DNA from: Pseudomonas putida W15Oct28
GTDB taxonomy: Bacteria > Pseudomonadota > Gammaproteobacteria > Pseudomonadales > Pseudomonadaceae
NCBI RefSeq assembly: GCF_000708715.2
Contig: NZ_JENB01000002.1
Location: 124,001-188,000 of the forward strand
Direction of reading: 5' to 3'
Length of the DNA stretch: 64,000 nucleotides
In this document: positions 37,303 through 44,949 of the stretch, in pieces
Layout of the letters: each line of letters begins with the position of its first letter
Position numbering within the stretch: the first letter of the stretch is position 1
Translations under genes and position numbers: made by a program
Notes under the pieces: generated by a model
Seen by the model: only the letters and a program-made list of their open reading frames with translations
Database searches by the model: none
What the model was told of the DNA's origin: nothing

Positions 37303-37848
37303 ATGGACACGGGGACGCGACTCAAACTGGTGCGTGAACGCAACAACCTCTCCCAACGGGAACTGGCCCGCCGCAGCGGGCTGACCAATTCGACGATCTC
37401 GCAGATCGAGCAGAATCGCGTCAGCCCGTCGGTCAGCTCCCTTAAAAAGCTGCTCGAAGGCATTCCCATGAGCCTGGCGGAGTTCTTCAGCTTCGACGAG
37501 CCGGTGCGAGAAGAGCGCTTTGTGTTCCGGGGCGGCGAGCAGCCCGATCTGGGCCGTAACGGCCTGCGCATGCTGCTGGTCGGCGCCAGTGTCGAGGGCC
37601 GGCAGATGCGCATGCTGCGCGAACTGTATGCACCGGGTGCGGATTCGGGTGAGCCTATCGTGCATGCCGAAGGCGAAGAATGTGGCCTGGTCACCCGCGG
37701 CACCGTGGAACTGTGGGTCGATGGCCAGGTCAGCGTGCTGAGCTCGGGCGATGGCTACTACATCCCCACTACCCTGCCACACAGTTTCAAGAACATCGGC
37801 CCGGACGAGGCCGAGATCATCAGCGCAAACACGCCGGCGAATTTCTGA
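37303..37848 (+). CDS. XRE-family regulator with C-terminal cupin (PuuR-like)
   Basis: The 181-residue protein has a helix-turn-helix at about 5-60 (LSQRELARRSGLTNSTISQIEQNRVSPS) and a cupin from ~70 with EPIVHAEGEECGLVTRGTVEL and GDGYYIPTTLPHSF. This two-domain type often senses polyamines, amino acids or their breakdown products. No target operon is obvious beside it. The stop is followed within three bases by the TTG of the next small gene. Confidence 0.85.
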   Translation: MDTGTRLKLVRERNNLSQRELARRSGLTNSTISQIEQNRVSPSVSSLKKLLEGIPMSLAEFFSFDEPVREERFVFRGGEQPDLGRNGLRMLLVGASVEGRQMRMLRELYAPGADSGEPIVHAEGEECGLVTRGTVELWVDGQVSVLSSGDGYYIPTTLPHSFKNIGPDEAEIISANTPANF

Positions 37849-37850
37849 TC

Positions 37851-38150
37851 TTGACCCGCAGCGGTACGCTGAACACCCGGGCCATCTACCAGAGCCTGCG
37901 CAACGCGGCCCTTGGCGTGCATCACCTTGAGGTGAGTGCACGCCGCGATGGCGGTTTGGTCGATGTCGACATCCAGGGCTGGCAATTGACGCTGGCCCTT
38001 GATGCCGAAGGCCTGGCCCATTGCATCAGTTGCCATTCCCCTGACGGCCAGCAGGCTGGGACCGAGGACTGGCAACGGTACGGCACCAACCCCGTCGACC
38101 TGCTCAGCCTGTGGGAACGCACTCAGCTCGAGAAGCTGCTGGCACCCTGA
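37851..38150 (+). CDS. Small conserved Pseudomonas protein (DUF7693-like)
   Basis: The 99-residue frame starts from TTG: TRAIYQSLRNAALGVHHLEV, then VDVDIQGWQLTLALDAEGLAHCISCHSPDG and WQRYGTNPVDLLSLWERTQLEKLL. This resembles a family of short pseudomonad proteins that I recall as DUF7693. The start is uncertain: there is no ATG downstream and the RBS is poor, so it may rely on coupling to the XRE gene. The last 28 bases overlap the convergent isomerase gene. Confidence 0.65.
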   Translation: MTRSGTLNTRAIYQSLRNAALGVHHLEVSARRDGGLVDVDIQGWQLTLALDAEGLAHCISCHSPDGQQAGTEDWQRYGTNPVDLLSLWERTQLEKLLAP

Positions 38151-38737
38151 CTTAACGCCTCCTCGACAAAGTCCAGACGGTCCTGCCCAAAGAACATGGC
38201 CTCACCGACGAAGCAGGTCGGCGCACCAAACACGCCGCGTTCGACTGCCACCTCGGTCGCCTGCTTGAGCGCTGCTTTCACTTCAGGGTCAGCTGCCAGC
38301 GCGTGAAACACCTGCGGGTCGAACCCTGCCTGGCTCAGTGTTTCGTCCAGAACGGCGCTATCGCTCAGGTTGCGACGCTGCACCCACAGCCCTTTGAACA
38401 GCAGCGACAACAACGCCTCCAACCGCTCTGGCGAGCGCAACTGGGTGCCCATTACCCCGCGCATCAAGGCCAAGGTATTGACCGGAAACCCCGGCGGCAG
38501 CCCGAACGGCACCCCATAGCGCAGAGCAAAGCGTGCCAGGTCGGTGAACATGTAGCGCCCCTTGGCCGGGACCATGGCCGGCGAAGCGTTGCCGGTAGCC
38601 TGGAAAACCCCGCCCAGCAGCATTGGCCGATAATGCAGCGTGGCACCCTGGCGGGCACACAGGCCTGGCAGTTGGGTCCAGGCCAGGTAGCTGGCCGGGC
38701 TGCCCAGGTCAAAAAAGAAATCGACAGTCTTGTGCAT
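38123..38737 (-). CDS. 2-hydroxychromene-2-carboxylate isomerase (DsbA-like, kappa GST family)
   Basis: The 204-residue thioredoxin-fold protein starts VDFFFDLGSPASYLAWTQ, with Ser in place of the DsbA Cys, and contains GVFGAPTCFVGEAMFFGQDRLDFVEEAL near the C-terminus. The name-giving enzyme acts in naphthalene degradation with glutathione, but most homologues have unknown substrates. It follows the SDR gene by 29 bases on the same strand, and both are probably under the adjacent TetR regulator. Confidence 0.85.
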   Translation of the reverse strand: MHKTVDFFFDLGSPASYLAWTQLPGLCARQGATLHYRPMLLGGVFQATGNASPAMVPAKGRYMFTDLARFALRYGVPFGLPPGFPVNTLALMRGVMGTQLRSPERLEALLSLLFKGLWVQRRNLSDSAVLDETLSQAGFDPQVFHALAADPEVKAALKQATEVAVERGVFGAPTCFVGEAMFFGQDRLDFVEEALSQGASSFSS

Positions 38738-38766
38738 GGTTACGGTCCTTGCTTGGTGAGAGGGGC

Positions 38767-39498
38767 TTACCAGCGTTCCATCCAGGGGCGCAGGTCCAGT
38801 TCGAACGTCCAGGCGTCTCGGGGCTGGGCATGCAGAAACCAGTAGCTGTCGGCAATGTGCGCCGGGGCGAGGATGCCGTCCTGGTCCTTGAGGGCATAGC
38901 GCTCGGGGAAGCTGTCGCGGATGAAGGCGGTGTCGATGGCCCCGTCCACCACCACATGCGCGACATGGATGTTCCGCGGCCCCAGTTCGCGCGCCATGCT
39001 CTGGGCCAGGGCGCGCAAGCCGTGCTTGGCCCCGGCGAACGCCGCGAAACCTGCCGCACCACGGGTGCCAGCGGTGGCGCCGGTGAACAGGATCGTGCCG
39101 CGCTCACGCTGGACCATGCGCCGGGCAACCGCCTGAGCGGTGAGAAAGCCGGCAAAGCAGGCCATTTCCCAGATCTTGAAGTACTTGCGTGGGGTTTCCT
39201 CAAGGATGCTGCAGGGCACATTGGCGCCGATATTGAAAACAAACGCCTCGATGGGACCGATATCGCGCTCGATAGCCTCAACCAGCGCTGCCACCTCCTC
39301 CTCCTTGCGCGCATCCGAGCCAAAACCGTGGGCCTGGCCGCCAGCGGCGCGGATTTCCTCCAGCAGCGGTTGCAGCTTTTCTGCCTGCCGCCGTGTGACG
39401 CAGGCAATGTAGCCCTCACGGGCAAAGCGCTTGGCAATCTCGCCACCGGTGGCGTCGCCCGCACCGATCACCAGCACTACTTTTTGTTGTTCTGACAT
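38767..39498 (-). CDS. SDR-fold protein with replaced catalytic Ser and Tyr
   Basis: The 243-residue Rossmann protein has VIGAGDATGGEIAKRF as the cofactor loop (variant of TGxxxGxG) and the usual NAG-type motif as NIGAN. At the catalytic positions it reads A141 instead of Ser and F154 instead of Tyr, while K158 is kept (FAGAK). It therefore cannot use standard SDR proton-relay chemistry; it may act on a different substrate or bind cofactor as a sensor. The ATG of MSEQQKV is chosen because GGAGG lies just upstream; an ATG four codons earlier includes that Shine-Dalgarno. Confidence 0.85.
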   Translation of the reverse strand: MSEQQKVVLVIGAGDATGGEIAKRFAREGYIACVTRRQAEKLQPLLEEIRAAGGQAHGFGSDARKEEEVAALVEAIERDIGPIEAFVFNIGANVPCSILEETPRKYFKIWEMACFAGFLTAQAVARRMVQRERGTILFTGATAGTRGAAGFAAFAGAKHGLRALAQSMARELGPRNIHVAHVVVDGAIDTAFIRDSFPERYALKDQDGILAPAHIADSYWFLHAQPRDAWTFELDLRPWMERW

Positions 39499-39520
39499 GC
39501 CTGCCTCCATTGGTGAATGA

Positions 39521-39535
39521 TCGTTTAGTAAACGA
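39521..39535. promoter_or_regulatory. TetR-type operator between SDR and TetR genes
   Basis: TCGTTTA-G-TAAACGA is a perfect 15-base palindrome midway between the divergent starts, of the kind bound by TetR-family regulators. It should control both directions. Confidence 0.72.
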
Positions 39536-39587
39536 ACGCTATGTTATGATCACCGTCATCGTCAAGCCCGCCTGCAGAGGCAAGTGA

Positions 39588-40151
39588 ATGCGTTATTCCA
39601 ACGAACACAAGCAGCAGACCCGCGAACGGTTGCTGACCAGCAGCGGCGCGCTGGCCAAGCGCGGGGGCTTTTCCAGCACCGGCGTGGCCGGGCTGATGAA
39701 GGCAATCGGCCTGACCGGCGGCGCTTTTTACAACCACTTCCCCTCCAAGGACGACCTGTTTACCGAGGTGGTGCGCCAGGAGCTGCACAACAGCCCGCTG
39801 GCCCGCCTGGCCAACCAGGGCGCGAGCCGCGAACGCCTGGGCCGCTGCCTGCAGCAGTACCTGAGCCTGGCCCATCTGCACAACGCCGAAAGCGGCTGCC
39901 CGCTGCCGCCGCTGGGTGTGGAAATCGCCCGGGCCGCAGCGCCGGTGCGCGAAGAGGCCGAGCACTGGCTGGTCGAACTGCACCAAGCCTGGAGCGCAAC
40001 ACTGGAGGATGATCAACTGGCCTGGGTGCTGATCAGCCAGTGCGTAGGTGCCTTGATGGTCGGGCGCATGCTGGCCACTGAACATGTGCAGTCGCAAGTG
40101 CTGGACGCAAGCCGCCAGTTTGTCGAAAAGGCCCTGCATGAAGCGGATTAG
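39588..40151 (+). CDS. TetR-family transcriptional regulator
   Basis: The 187-residue protein has an N-terminal helix-turn-helix (about 8-55: GGFSSTGVAGLMKAIGLTGGAFYNHFPSK), of the AcuR/NemR-like group in which a Cys in SGCPLPPLG can act as an electrophile sensor; here Cys103-104 region is conserved. It is divergent from the SDR/isomerase pair with a palindrome between, so it is probably their repressor. Its 3' end overlaps the next gene by 14 bases. Confidence 0.87.
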   Translation: MRYSNEHKQQTRERLLTSSGALAKRGGFSSTGVAGLMKAIGLTGGAFYNHFPSKDDLFTEVVRQELHNSPLARLANQGASRERLGRCLQQYLSLAHLHNAESGCPLPPLGVEIARAAAPVREEAEHWLVELHQAWSATLEDDQLAWVLISQCVGALMVGRMLATEHVQSQVLDASRQFVEKALHEAD

Positions 40152-40731
40152 CCTGCTGCTGGGCCTGACGCTGGCGCTGCCCGCGCTTGCCGAACAAGCC
40201 TGCCCACCCGGGCAATACCAAGTGTGCCTGATGGGCTGTTTTTGTGCGCCGATCGACCCTGGGCAGGCCGGCCAGATTCTCAAGGACATGGAGGTCATGG
40301 CCTCGTCCAGCCTGACATTCGCCTTGCGCCAGGCCAGGGACGAGGCCACCGCCAGCGGCGTCGAACCGATCCCGCTGCATATCCGTGCGCAGCTCGAACC
40401 CTGGTACGACTTTGCCGTGCTCGATGCGGCGCGCTTCCGGGTGGGTGACGAACAGCAGATGAGCGCGGCCAACGCGTTGCTGCAGAACCCCGACGTAAAC
40501 GCCGTGACGCTGATCGACACGATCATCTTCCGCCGGGCCGGCGATGCCGAGGACAACGTGGCCTTGTGGGCGCACGAGCTCAAGCATGTGCAGCAATATC
40601 AGGAGCTGGGCGTAGAGGAGTTCGCCCGACGCTATACGCGCAACTATGACGAACTGGAGGGGCCGGCCTACAAGATCGAGGCCGAGGTGGGCAAGGCATT
40701 GCGCGAACGCGCTTCGGGGCAGGCCAGGTAG
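40138..40731 (+). CDS. Secreted DUF4157-like putative zinc peptidase
   Basis: The 197-residue protein has a signal peptide (MKRISLLLGLTLALPALA) and two CxxG/C-rich segments just after it (ACPPGQYQVCLMGCFCAP, four Cys). Near residue 147 it has AHELKHVQQYQELG, an HExxH-like helix as in DUF4157 proteins; the motif is HELKH, which preserves both His and the Glu. The target is unknown. The 14-base overlap with the TetR gene implies co-expression. A REP doublet follows. Confidence 0.72.
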   Translation: MKRISLLLGLTLALPALAEQACPPGQYQVCLMGCFCAPIDPGQAGQILKDMEVMASSSLTFALRQARDEATASGVEPIPLHIRAQLEPWYDFAVLDAARFRVGDEQQMSAANALLQNPDVNAVTLIDTIIFRRAGDAEDNVALWAHELKHVQQYQELGVEEFARRYTRNYDELEGPAYKIEAEVGKALRERASGQAR

Positions 40732-40753
40732 GAATGGGGCTGCTTTGCAGCCC

Positions 40754-40836
40754 ATCGCCGGCAAGCCAGCTCCCACAGGGACGGCGCCGAGCCTGAGACC
40801 TGTGCAAAACCTGTGGGAGCTGGCTTGCCGGCGATA
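40754..40836. repeat. Paired REP element
   Basis: ATCGCCGGCAAGCCAGCTCC and its complement are separated by ~30 bases, between the convergent peptidase-like and transporter stops. Confidence 0.84.
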
Positions 40837-40844
40837 GGGCCTTG

Positions 40845-41837
40845 TCAGGACGCCGCCGAAGCCTCTTCAGCCGCCTGCTCACGGCTGGCATACCGCTGCG
40901 CCAGCACCGCGCAGACCATCAACTGGATCTGGTGGAACAGCATCAGCGGCAGGATCATCGCACCAATACCACTGCCCACGAACAACACCTGCGCCATCGG
41001 CACCCCGGTAGCCAGGCTTTTCTTGGAGCCGGCAAACAGGATGGTGATGCGGTCCTCAAGGTCGAAGCCCAATGCCTTGCCAAGCACACGGGTGCCAAAC
41101 AGCACCACCGCCAGCAGAATCCCGCACACGGCGAACAACCCGGCCAGGTGCTGCGGCGATACCGTGTGCCACAACCCCGTGACCACGGCTTCGCTGAAGG
41201 CGGTATACACCACCAGCAGGATCGAACCCTGGTCCACCACTTTGAGCCAGCGCGCATTGCGCTTGACCCAGGCGCCGATCCAGCGCCGCGCAATCTGCCC
41301 GGCAACGAACGGCACAAGCAGTTGCAGGGTGATTTTCAGCACGGCATCCAGGCCCGACCCGGTATCACCACTGGCGCCCAGCAACATCATCACCAGCAAG
41401 GGGGTCAGGAAGATGCCCAGCAGGCTGGACGCTGCCGCGCTGCAAATGGCTGCTGGCACGTTACCGCGGGCCAGCGAGGTGAAGGCGATGGCCGACTGCA
41501 CCGTGGCCGGCAAGGCACACAGATAGAGCACGCCCAGGTACAACTCGTTGCCCACCAGCGGCAGGAACAACGGCTTGAACGCCAGGCCAAGCAGCGGGAA
41601 CATCACGAACGTGCAAGAGAACACCAGCAGGTGCAGGCGCCAGTGCCCGGCACCCGCAATGATCGCCTCGCGCGACAGCTTGGCGCCATGCAGGAAGAAC
41701 AGCAGGCCGATGGCCAGGTTGGTCAGCCAGCCGAAATAGACCGCACCATCGCCCGAGCAAGGCAGCACGGTGGCGATCAGGACCACCCCGAGCAAGGCCA
41801 GGGTGAAATTGTCGAATAACATTCGCAAATACTTCAT
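40845..41837 (-). CDS. Bile acid:sodium symporter-family transporter (SBF-like)
   Basis: The 330-residue protein has about ten membrane segments. It contains the SBF-like segments LALLGVVLIATVLPC, GLLFFLHGAKLSREAI, and LPATVQSAIAFTSLARGN. This resembles E. coli YfeH rather than true bile-acid carriers, and the substrate is unknown. The start MKYLRMLF is chosen because it gives the family length; the longer frame adds 39 polar residues without an RBS. It is divergent from ampC. Confidence 0.83.
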   Translation of the reverse strand: MKYLRMLFDNFTLALLGVVLIATVLPCSGDGAVYFGWLTNLAIGLLFFLHGAKLSREAIIAGAGHWRLHLLVFSCTFVMFPLLGLAFKPLFLPLVGNELYLGVLYLCALPATVQSAIAFTSLARGNVPAAICSAAASSLLGIFLTPLLVMMLLGASGDTGSGLDAVLKITLQLLVPFVAGQIARRWIGAWVKRNARWLKVVDQGSILLVVYTAFSEAVVTGLWHTVSPQHLAGLFAVCGILLAVVLFGTRVLGKALGFDLEDRITILFAGSKKSLATGVPMAQVLFVGSGIGAMILPLMLFHQIQLMVCAVLAQRYASREQAAEEASAAS

Positions 41838-41956
41838 CACAGTGTCCGTCTTGTCATTGTGCAAGGGCAAACGATAAGGTCTTTGGCTTTTCGGCGCTAA
41901 CGCCGGAACCCCCACTGGTATCGCCCAACGGACACGCTCCGGAAAAGGACCCACTC

Positions 41957-43099
41957 ATGCCCCTCTCCCGCCCGGTCGCGCTTGCGGCCGTCATCACACT
42001 CATTCTGGGCCACACCGCTGCCCAGGCCGACGACCAATTGCAGGCCAAGGTCGACCAGATCATCCGCCCGTTGATGCAGGAGCAAGGTATCAGCGGGATG
42101 GCCGTGGCGATCTACGCACGCGACCACGCGCACTATTTCAGCTATGGCGTGGCCAGCAAGGCCGAGAATGTGCCCGTCAGCCGAGACACGCTGTTCGAGA
42201 TCGGTTCGCTGAGCAAGACCTACACCGCCACCCTGGTCGCGCTGGCCAGCGCCGAGGGCAAGCTGGACCTTGAAGCCCCGGCCAAGCGCTATCACCCGGC
42301 ACTTGCCGGGGCGCCCCTAGGCGACGCGACGGTGTTGGAACTGGGCGCCTACAGTGCCGACTGCCTACCCTTGCAGTTCCCCGATACGGTGCAGACACCG
42401 CAGCAAGTCGTCGATTTCTTCCGCCACTGGCAACCCCGTGCCAAACCCGGCACTCAGCGCTGCTATTCGAACCCCAGCCTGGGCCTGTTCGGTGACCTGG
42501 CCGCCCGCGCGCAGCATCAACCGTTTGCTACGCTGATGACCGAAGGCCTGCTGGCGAAAATGGGCCTGAAAAATACCTACCTGCACGTCCCGGCCAGTGC
42601 TCAGGGGCTTTATGCCCAAGGTTACGACGCCGCCGACAGACCGGTGCGCGTCGGCCCCGGCCCGTACGCCGACGAGGCCTACGGCATCAAGACCAGCGCC
42701 AGCGACCTGCTGCAGTACGTGCGGCTGCACATGCAGCCGCAGGGCCTGCCACCGGCACTTGCAAAAGCAACCGCCATTACCCAGCAGGGCTACTTCCAGG
42801 TCGGCAGCATGACCCAGGGCCTGGGCTGGGAACGTTATCCCTACCCAGTCACGCTGGGCACCCTGGTAGATGGCAACAGCGCGCGGCTGATCCGTGAACC
42901 GCACGCAACCACGCGCTTGCAACCGGCCCTGCCGCCGCTGCCGGCAGCCTGGTACAACAAGACCGGTGCAACCAACGGTTTTGGTGCATACGCCGCATTT
43001 GTGCCCAGTGAAAAGCTGGCAGTGGTGTTGCTGGCGAATCGAAATTACCCGAACGAAGAGCGGGTTCGTGCAGCCTTCGAGATCCTGTCCGGGCTGTAG
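41957..43099 (+). CDS. ampC: Class C beta-lactamase (AmpC)
   Basis: The 380-residue protein has a signal peptide (ALAAVITLILGHTAAQA). The serine-lactamase motifs are S84-L-S-K87, Y170-S-N172 (class C Tyr-x-Asn) and K335-T-G337. The conserved AYSADCLPLQFP precedes the second motif, in place of the common TYTAGGLPLQ. It hydrolyses cephalosporins in the periplasm. No AmpR-type LysR gene is divergent; instead an SBF-like transporter is, so induction may differ from the AmpR model. AAGGA lies seven bases upstream of the ATG. Confidence 0.93.
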   Translation: MPLSRPVALAAVITLILGHTAAQADDQLQAKVDQIIRPLMQEQGISGMAVAIYARDHAHYFSYGVASKAENVPVSRDTLFEIGSLSKTYTATLVALASAEGKLDLEAPAKRYHPALAGAPLGDATVLELGAYSADCLPLQFPDTVQTPQQVVDFFRHWQPRAKPGTQRCYSNPSLGLFGDLAARAQHQPFATLMTEGLLAKMGLKNTYLHVPASAQGLYAQGYDAADRPVRVGPGPYADEAYGIKTSASDLLQYVRLHMQPQGLPPALAKATAITQQGYFQVGSMTQGLGWERYPYPVTLGTLVDGNSARLIREPHATTRLQPALPPLPAAWYNKTGATNGFGAYAAFVPSEKLAVVLLANRNYPNEERVRAAFEILSGL

Positions 43100-43165
43100 T
43101 CCGAGCAGCGATTGTCGAACAAAACGACAGAAATGTAGTGCGTAAAAATATTCACTACAAAATCA

Positions 43166-43195
43166 TTGACGCCGCTCATCGCCCTTGTGCATGAT
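43166..43195 (+). promoter_or_regulatory. Sigma-70 promoter of the structured leader
   Basis: TTGACG and CATGAT are separated by 18 bases. Transcription would begin near 43202, giving a leader of about 200 bases before the small protein gene. The upstream 43100-43165 is AT-rich and may contain an UP-like element. Confidence 0.5.
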
Positions 43196-43198
43196 GAA

Positions 43199-43365
43199 GC
43201 CGTCTCCCTGATCGGGAGCGGTGGCAAGGGTGTTCCAGACGGCTTGCGCGGTAACGCAGGCCGTCCGTGGAGAGGGAACTGTCCAAAAGGCAGCGTGAGA
43301 AAGCCCCTGTTGCGATGCTGCTGTAGCAGCGTTGGTAGTGCGCTACACCGTGTTAGCGCCAACTG
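43199..43365 (+). ncRNA. Structured 5' leader with mutually exclusive stems
   Basis: GCCGTCT (43199) can pair with AGACGGC (43237), enclosing the CTCCC/GGGAG hairpin. The same GACGGC can instead pair with GCCGTC (43260), forming a 28-base hairpin with TGCG-CGGTAA-CGCA inside. A third hairpin GCTGC-TGTA-GCAGC (43317) and a fourth, GTTGG...TAGCGCCAAC (43331-43362), follow. Two exclusive pairings sharing one strand are a switch-like layout. I recognise no known riboswitch class. Confidence 0.4.
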
Positions 43366-43402
43366 TGAAAATCACCTACGAATGGGTAATGGGGGCTTTA
43401 TG

Positions 43403-43732
43403 ATGAACTTGAACAACAATCCGACTATCGATCAACTGGCGCAGCTGTTCGCCGTACGCAAGGACAGCCTTGACGACCACTTGCTGTGGGTCAGCCAAAC
43501 CGGTGAGGTGCGGCTCGACCGCCTGCCACCGAACACGATCGAAGATGAATTTGAAGAGCACCTGCCCAGCATGCGTGCCCGCTTCAAGGTCTACCGCCGT
43601 GGCCAAGGCTACGTCGGCAAGAAGGCCGCCGCCGACACCGAGTTCGTTGGCCGCGTCCTGCAGACCCTGCAACAAGAATGGCCCGCCGCCCGTGAGCGGC
43701 AGGCAGTCATGGTGATCGAACCGCTCAACTGA
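43403..43732 (+). CDS. Conserved hypothetical protein
   Basis: The 109-residue soluble protein (MNLNNNPTIDQLAQLFAVRKDSLDDHLLWV..., ...VGRVLQTLQQEWPAARERQAVMVIEPLN) has no recognised domain. Two adjacent ATGs exist; the second gives seven-base spacing from GGGGG and is preferred. A ~200-base structured leader precedes it and a strong terminator follows it, so it is monocistronic and possibly RNA-regulated. Confidence 0.75.
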   Translation: MNLNNNPTIDQLAQLFAVRKDSLDDHLLWVSQTGEVRLDRLPPNTIEDEFEEHLPSMRARFKVYRRGQGYVGKKAAADTEFVGRVLQTLQQEWPAARERQAVMVIEPLN

Positions 43733-43750
43733 GGGTTCTCACCCTTAACC

Positions 43751-43779
43751 AAGCCCGGCCCGCATAGGCCGGGCTTTTT
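43751..43779 (+). terminator. Rho-independent terminator
   Basis: AAGCCCGGCC-CGCATA-GGCCGGGCTTTTT has a 10-bp GC-rich stem and a five-T tract, 19 bases after the stop of the preceding gene. Confidence 0.9.
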
Positions 43780-44090
43780 CATGCCTGGCGCCGCTGGCGG
43801 CGGGTTTGCGGCAATGGCAAGGCACCGGTAGCCATCGCGCGGGCACGGTCGACACCCCACACCAGGGCGCGGGTCATGGTCTCCCCTGGCCGCGCAGGGT
43901 AGTACTCCTCCAGCAATGCCCGCCCATCCCCGGCATACAACCCCAAAAACAGCTGGGTCGCCCCCAAACGCGACAAGCGCACCTGCACATCCAGCGTGGT
44001 GCCGTCACTGAGGGCTTCGTCGTGGCTGCGGCTGTGCAACTGGGCGTCGGCCCACTGCCAATAAGTCTGTTCCCTGACTCGCATGAGCAT
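43779..44090 (-). CDS. Conserved hypothetical protein
   Basis: The 103-residue protein (MLMRVREQTYWQWADAQLHS..., RALLEEYYPARPGETMTRAL, basic tail RRQRRQA) has no known domain. GGAGG lies five bases before the ATG. It is convergent with the previous gene, and its last codons abut the terminator. Confidence 0.72.
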   Translation of the reverse strand: MLMRVREQTYWQWADAQLHSRSHDEALSDGTTLDVQVRLSRLGATQLFLGLYAGDGRALLEEYYPARPGETMTRALVWGVDRARAMATGALPLPQTRRQRRQA

Positions 44091-44191
44091 TCAATCCTCC
44101 GTTGCTGGAATGCCACGACAGAAAACCACAACCTCAGCCAGCCGGCGAGCGCTACCCGGCAATGCCATGAGGCGGATCAACAAAGCGCAAT

Positions 44192-44216
44192 AAAAACCCC
44201 GCCATTGGGCGGGGTT
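44192..44216 (-). terminator. Rho-independent terminator
   Basis: On the minus strand ACCCCGCC-CAAT-GGCGGGGT is followed by five T, 17 bases past the stop of the small gene upstream. Confidence 0.8.
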
Positions 44217-44232
44217 ATGTACTGGGGCGGGA

Positions 44233-44421
44233 TCACTTCTTCAGCGGAACCCGCGGCATGAAGCGGCCTTTTTTACTGCGCTGCAGGTGTGCAGGCTGGA
44301 GCTGTTCGGAATCATCCAGTGTCATGTGGGCGAACCCCAGGCGGAAGGCCGCCTGGCCGCAACGCACTTGGCTGTTGATTGGGAACGCATCGTTCAGGTC
44401 TTCGAAAAAGGATTCGCTCAT
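44233..44421 (-). CDS. Small conserved hypothetical protein
   Basis: The 62-residue protein (MSESFFEDLNDAFPINSQVRC, SKKGRFMPRVPLKK) has an acidic first half and a basic C-terminus. There is one Cys and no membrane segment. GGAGG lies close upstream, and a good terminator follows. Function unknown. Confidence 0.65.
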   Translation of the reverse strand: MSESFFEDLNDAFPINSQVRCGQAAFRLGFAHMTLDDSEQLQPAHLQRSKKGRFMPRVPLKK

Positions 44422-44559
44422 GCCCTGTCTCCCTCCAGTGGCAGTCGCGCCGGCAACCAGAAGAGTCGCCCAGAAAACGCGGCCTGTGAAAAAGAGACTA
44501 GCTGGTCATTTGCGGACCGCCCGGACGAGAGCCCTGCAGCCGACCAGTGGCAGACCGCT

Positions 44560-44880
44560 CTACTTCAGGCGCACCGCCGTGCCGGTGGCAAATACCACGA
44601 CCATGCCGCCCTGCACCGACGGCATGCTGATCTCGAAATCAACACCCACTACCGCGTCGGCGCGCAACTGGCGTGCCCGAGCCTTGAGTTCTTCGGTGGC
44701 CTGCTCGCGCGCTTCACGCAGGGCGCTTTCCAGGGTTTGCGAGCGGCCGCCGAAAAAGTCGCGAAAACGCGCAAAGAAATCGCGTACGAAGTTGATGCCC
44801 TGCACCGACTCGGAACTGACCACGCCCAGGTATTCGGCAATCGGGCGACCTTCGAGCTGGCTGGTGGTGGAAATGATCAT
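44560..44880 (-). CDS. YbjQ family (UPF0145) protein
   Basis: The 106-residue protein shows the family pattern TTSQLEGRPIAEYLGVVSSE, GRSQTLESALREAREQATEE, ADAVVGVDFEI and VVVFATGTAVRL. YbjQ proteins form pentameric rings; a heavy-metal-binding role was proposed but is not proven. The 138-base stretch between this gene and the small gene downstream holds nothing I can identify. Confidence 0.85.
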   Translation of the reverse strand: MIISTTSQLEGRPIAEYLGVVSSESVQGINFVRDFFARFRDFFGGRSQTLESALREAREQATEELKARARQLRADAVVGVDFEISMPSVQGGMVVVFATGTAVRLK

Positions 44881-44949
44881 GAAAGCGCTCCGTTGGCCTG
44901 GATAAAGAGGCCGATTCTAACAGAGCGCCGAGCAGCCTATTTGCGCGGT

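Noticed and set aside
43331..43362. tRNA-like fold in the leader near 43.3 kb
   Set aside because: The GTTGG...CCAAC hairpin lacks an anticodon arm, a T-loop and an acceptor stem; no tRNA is formed.
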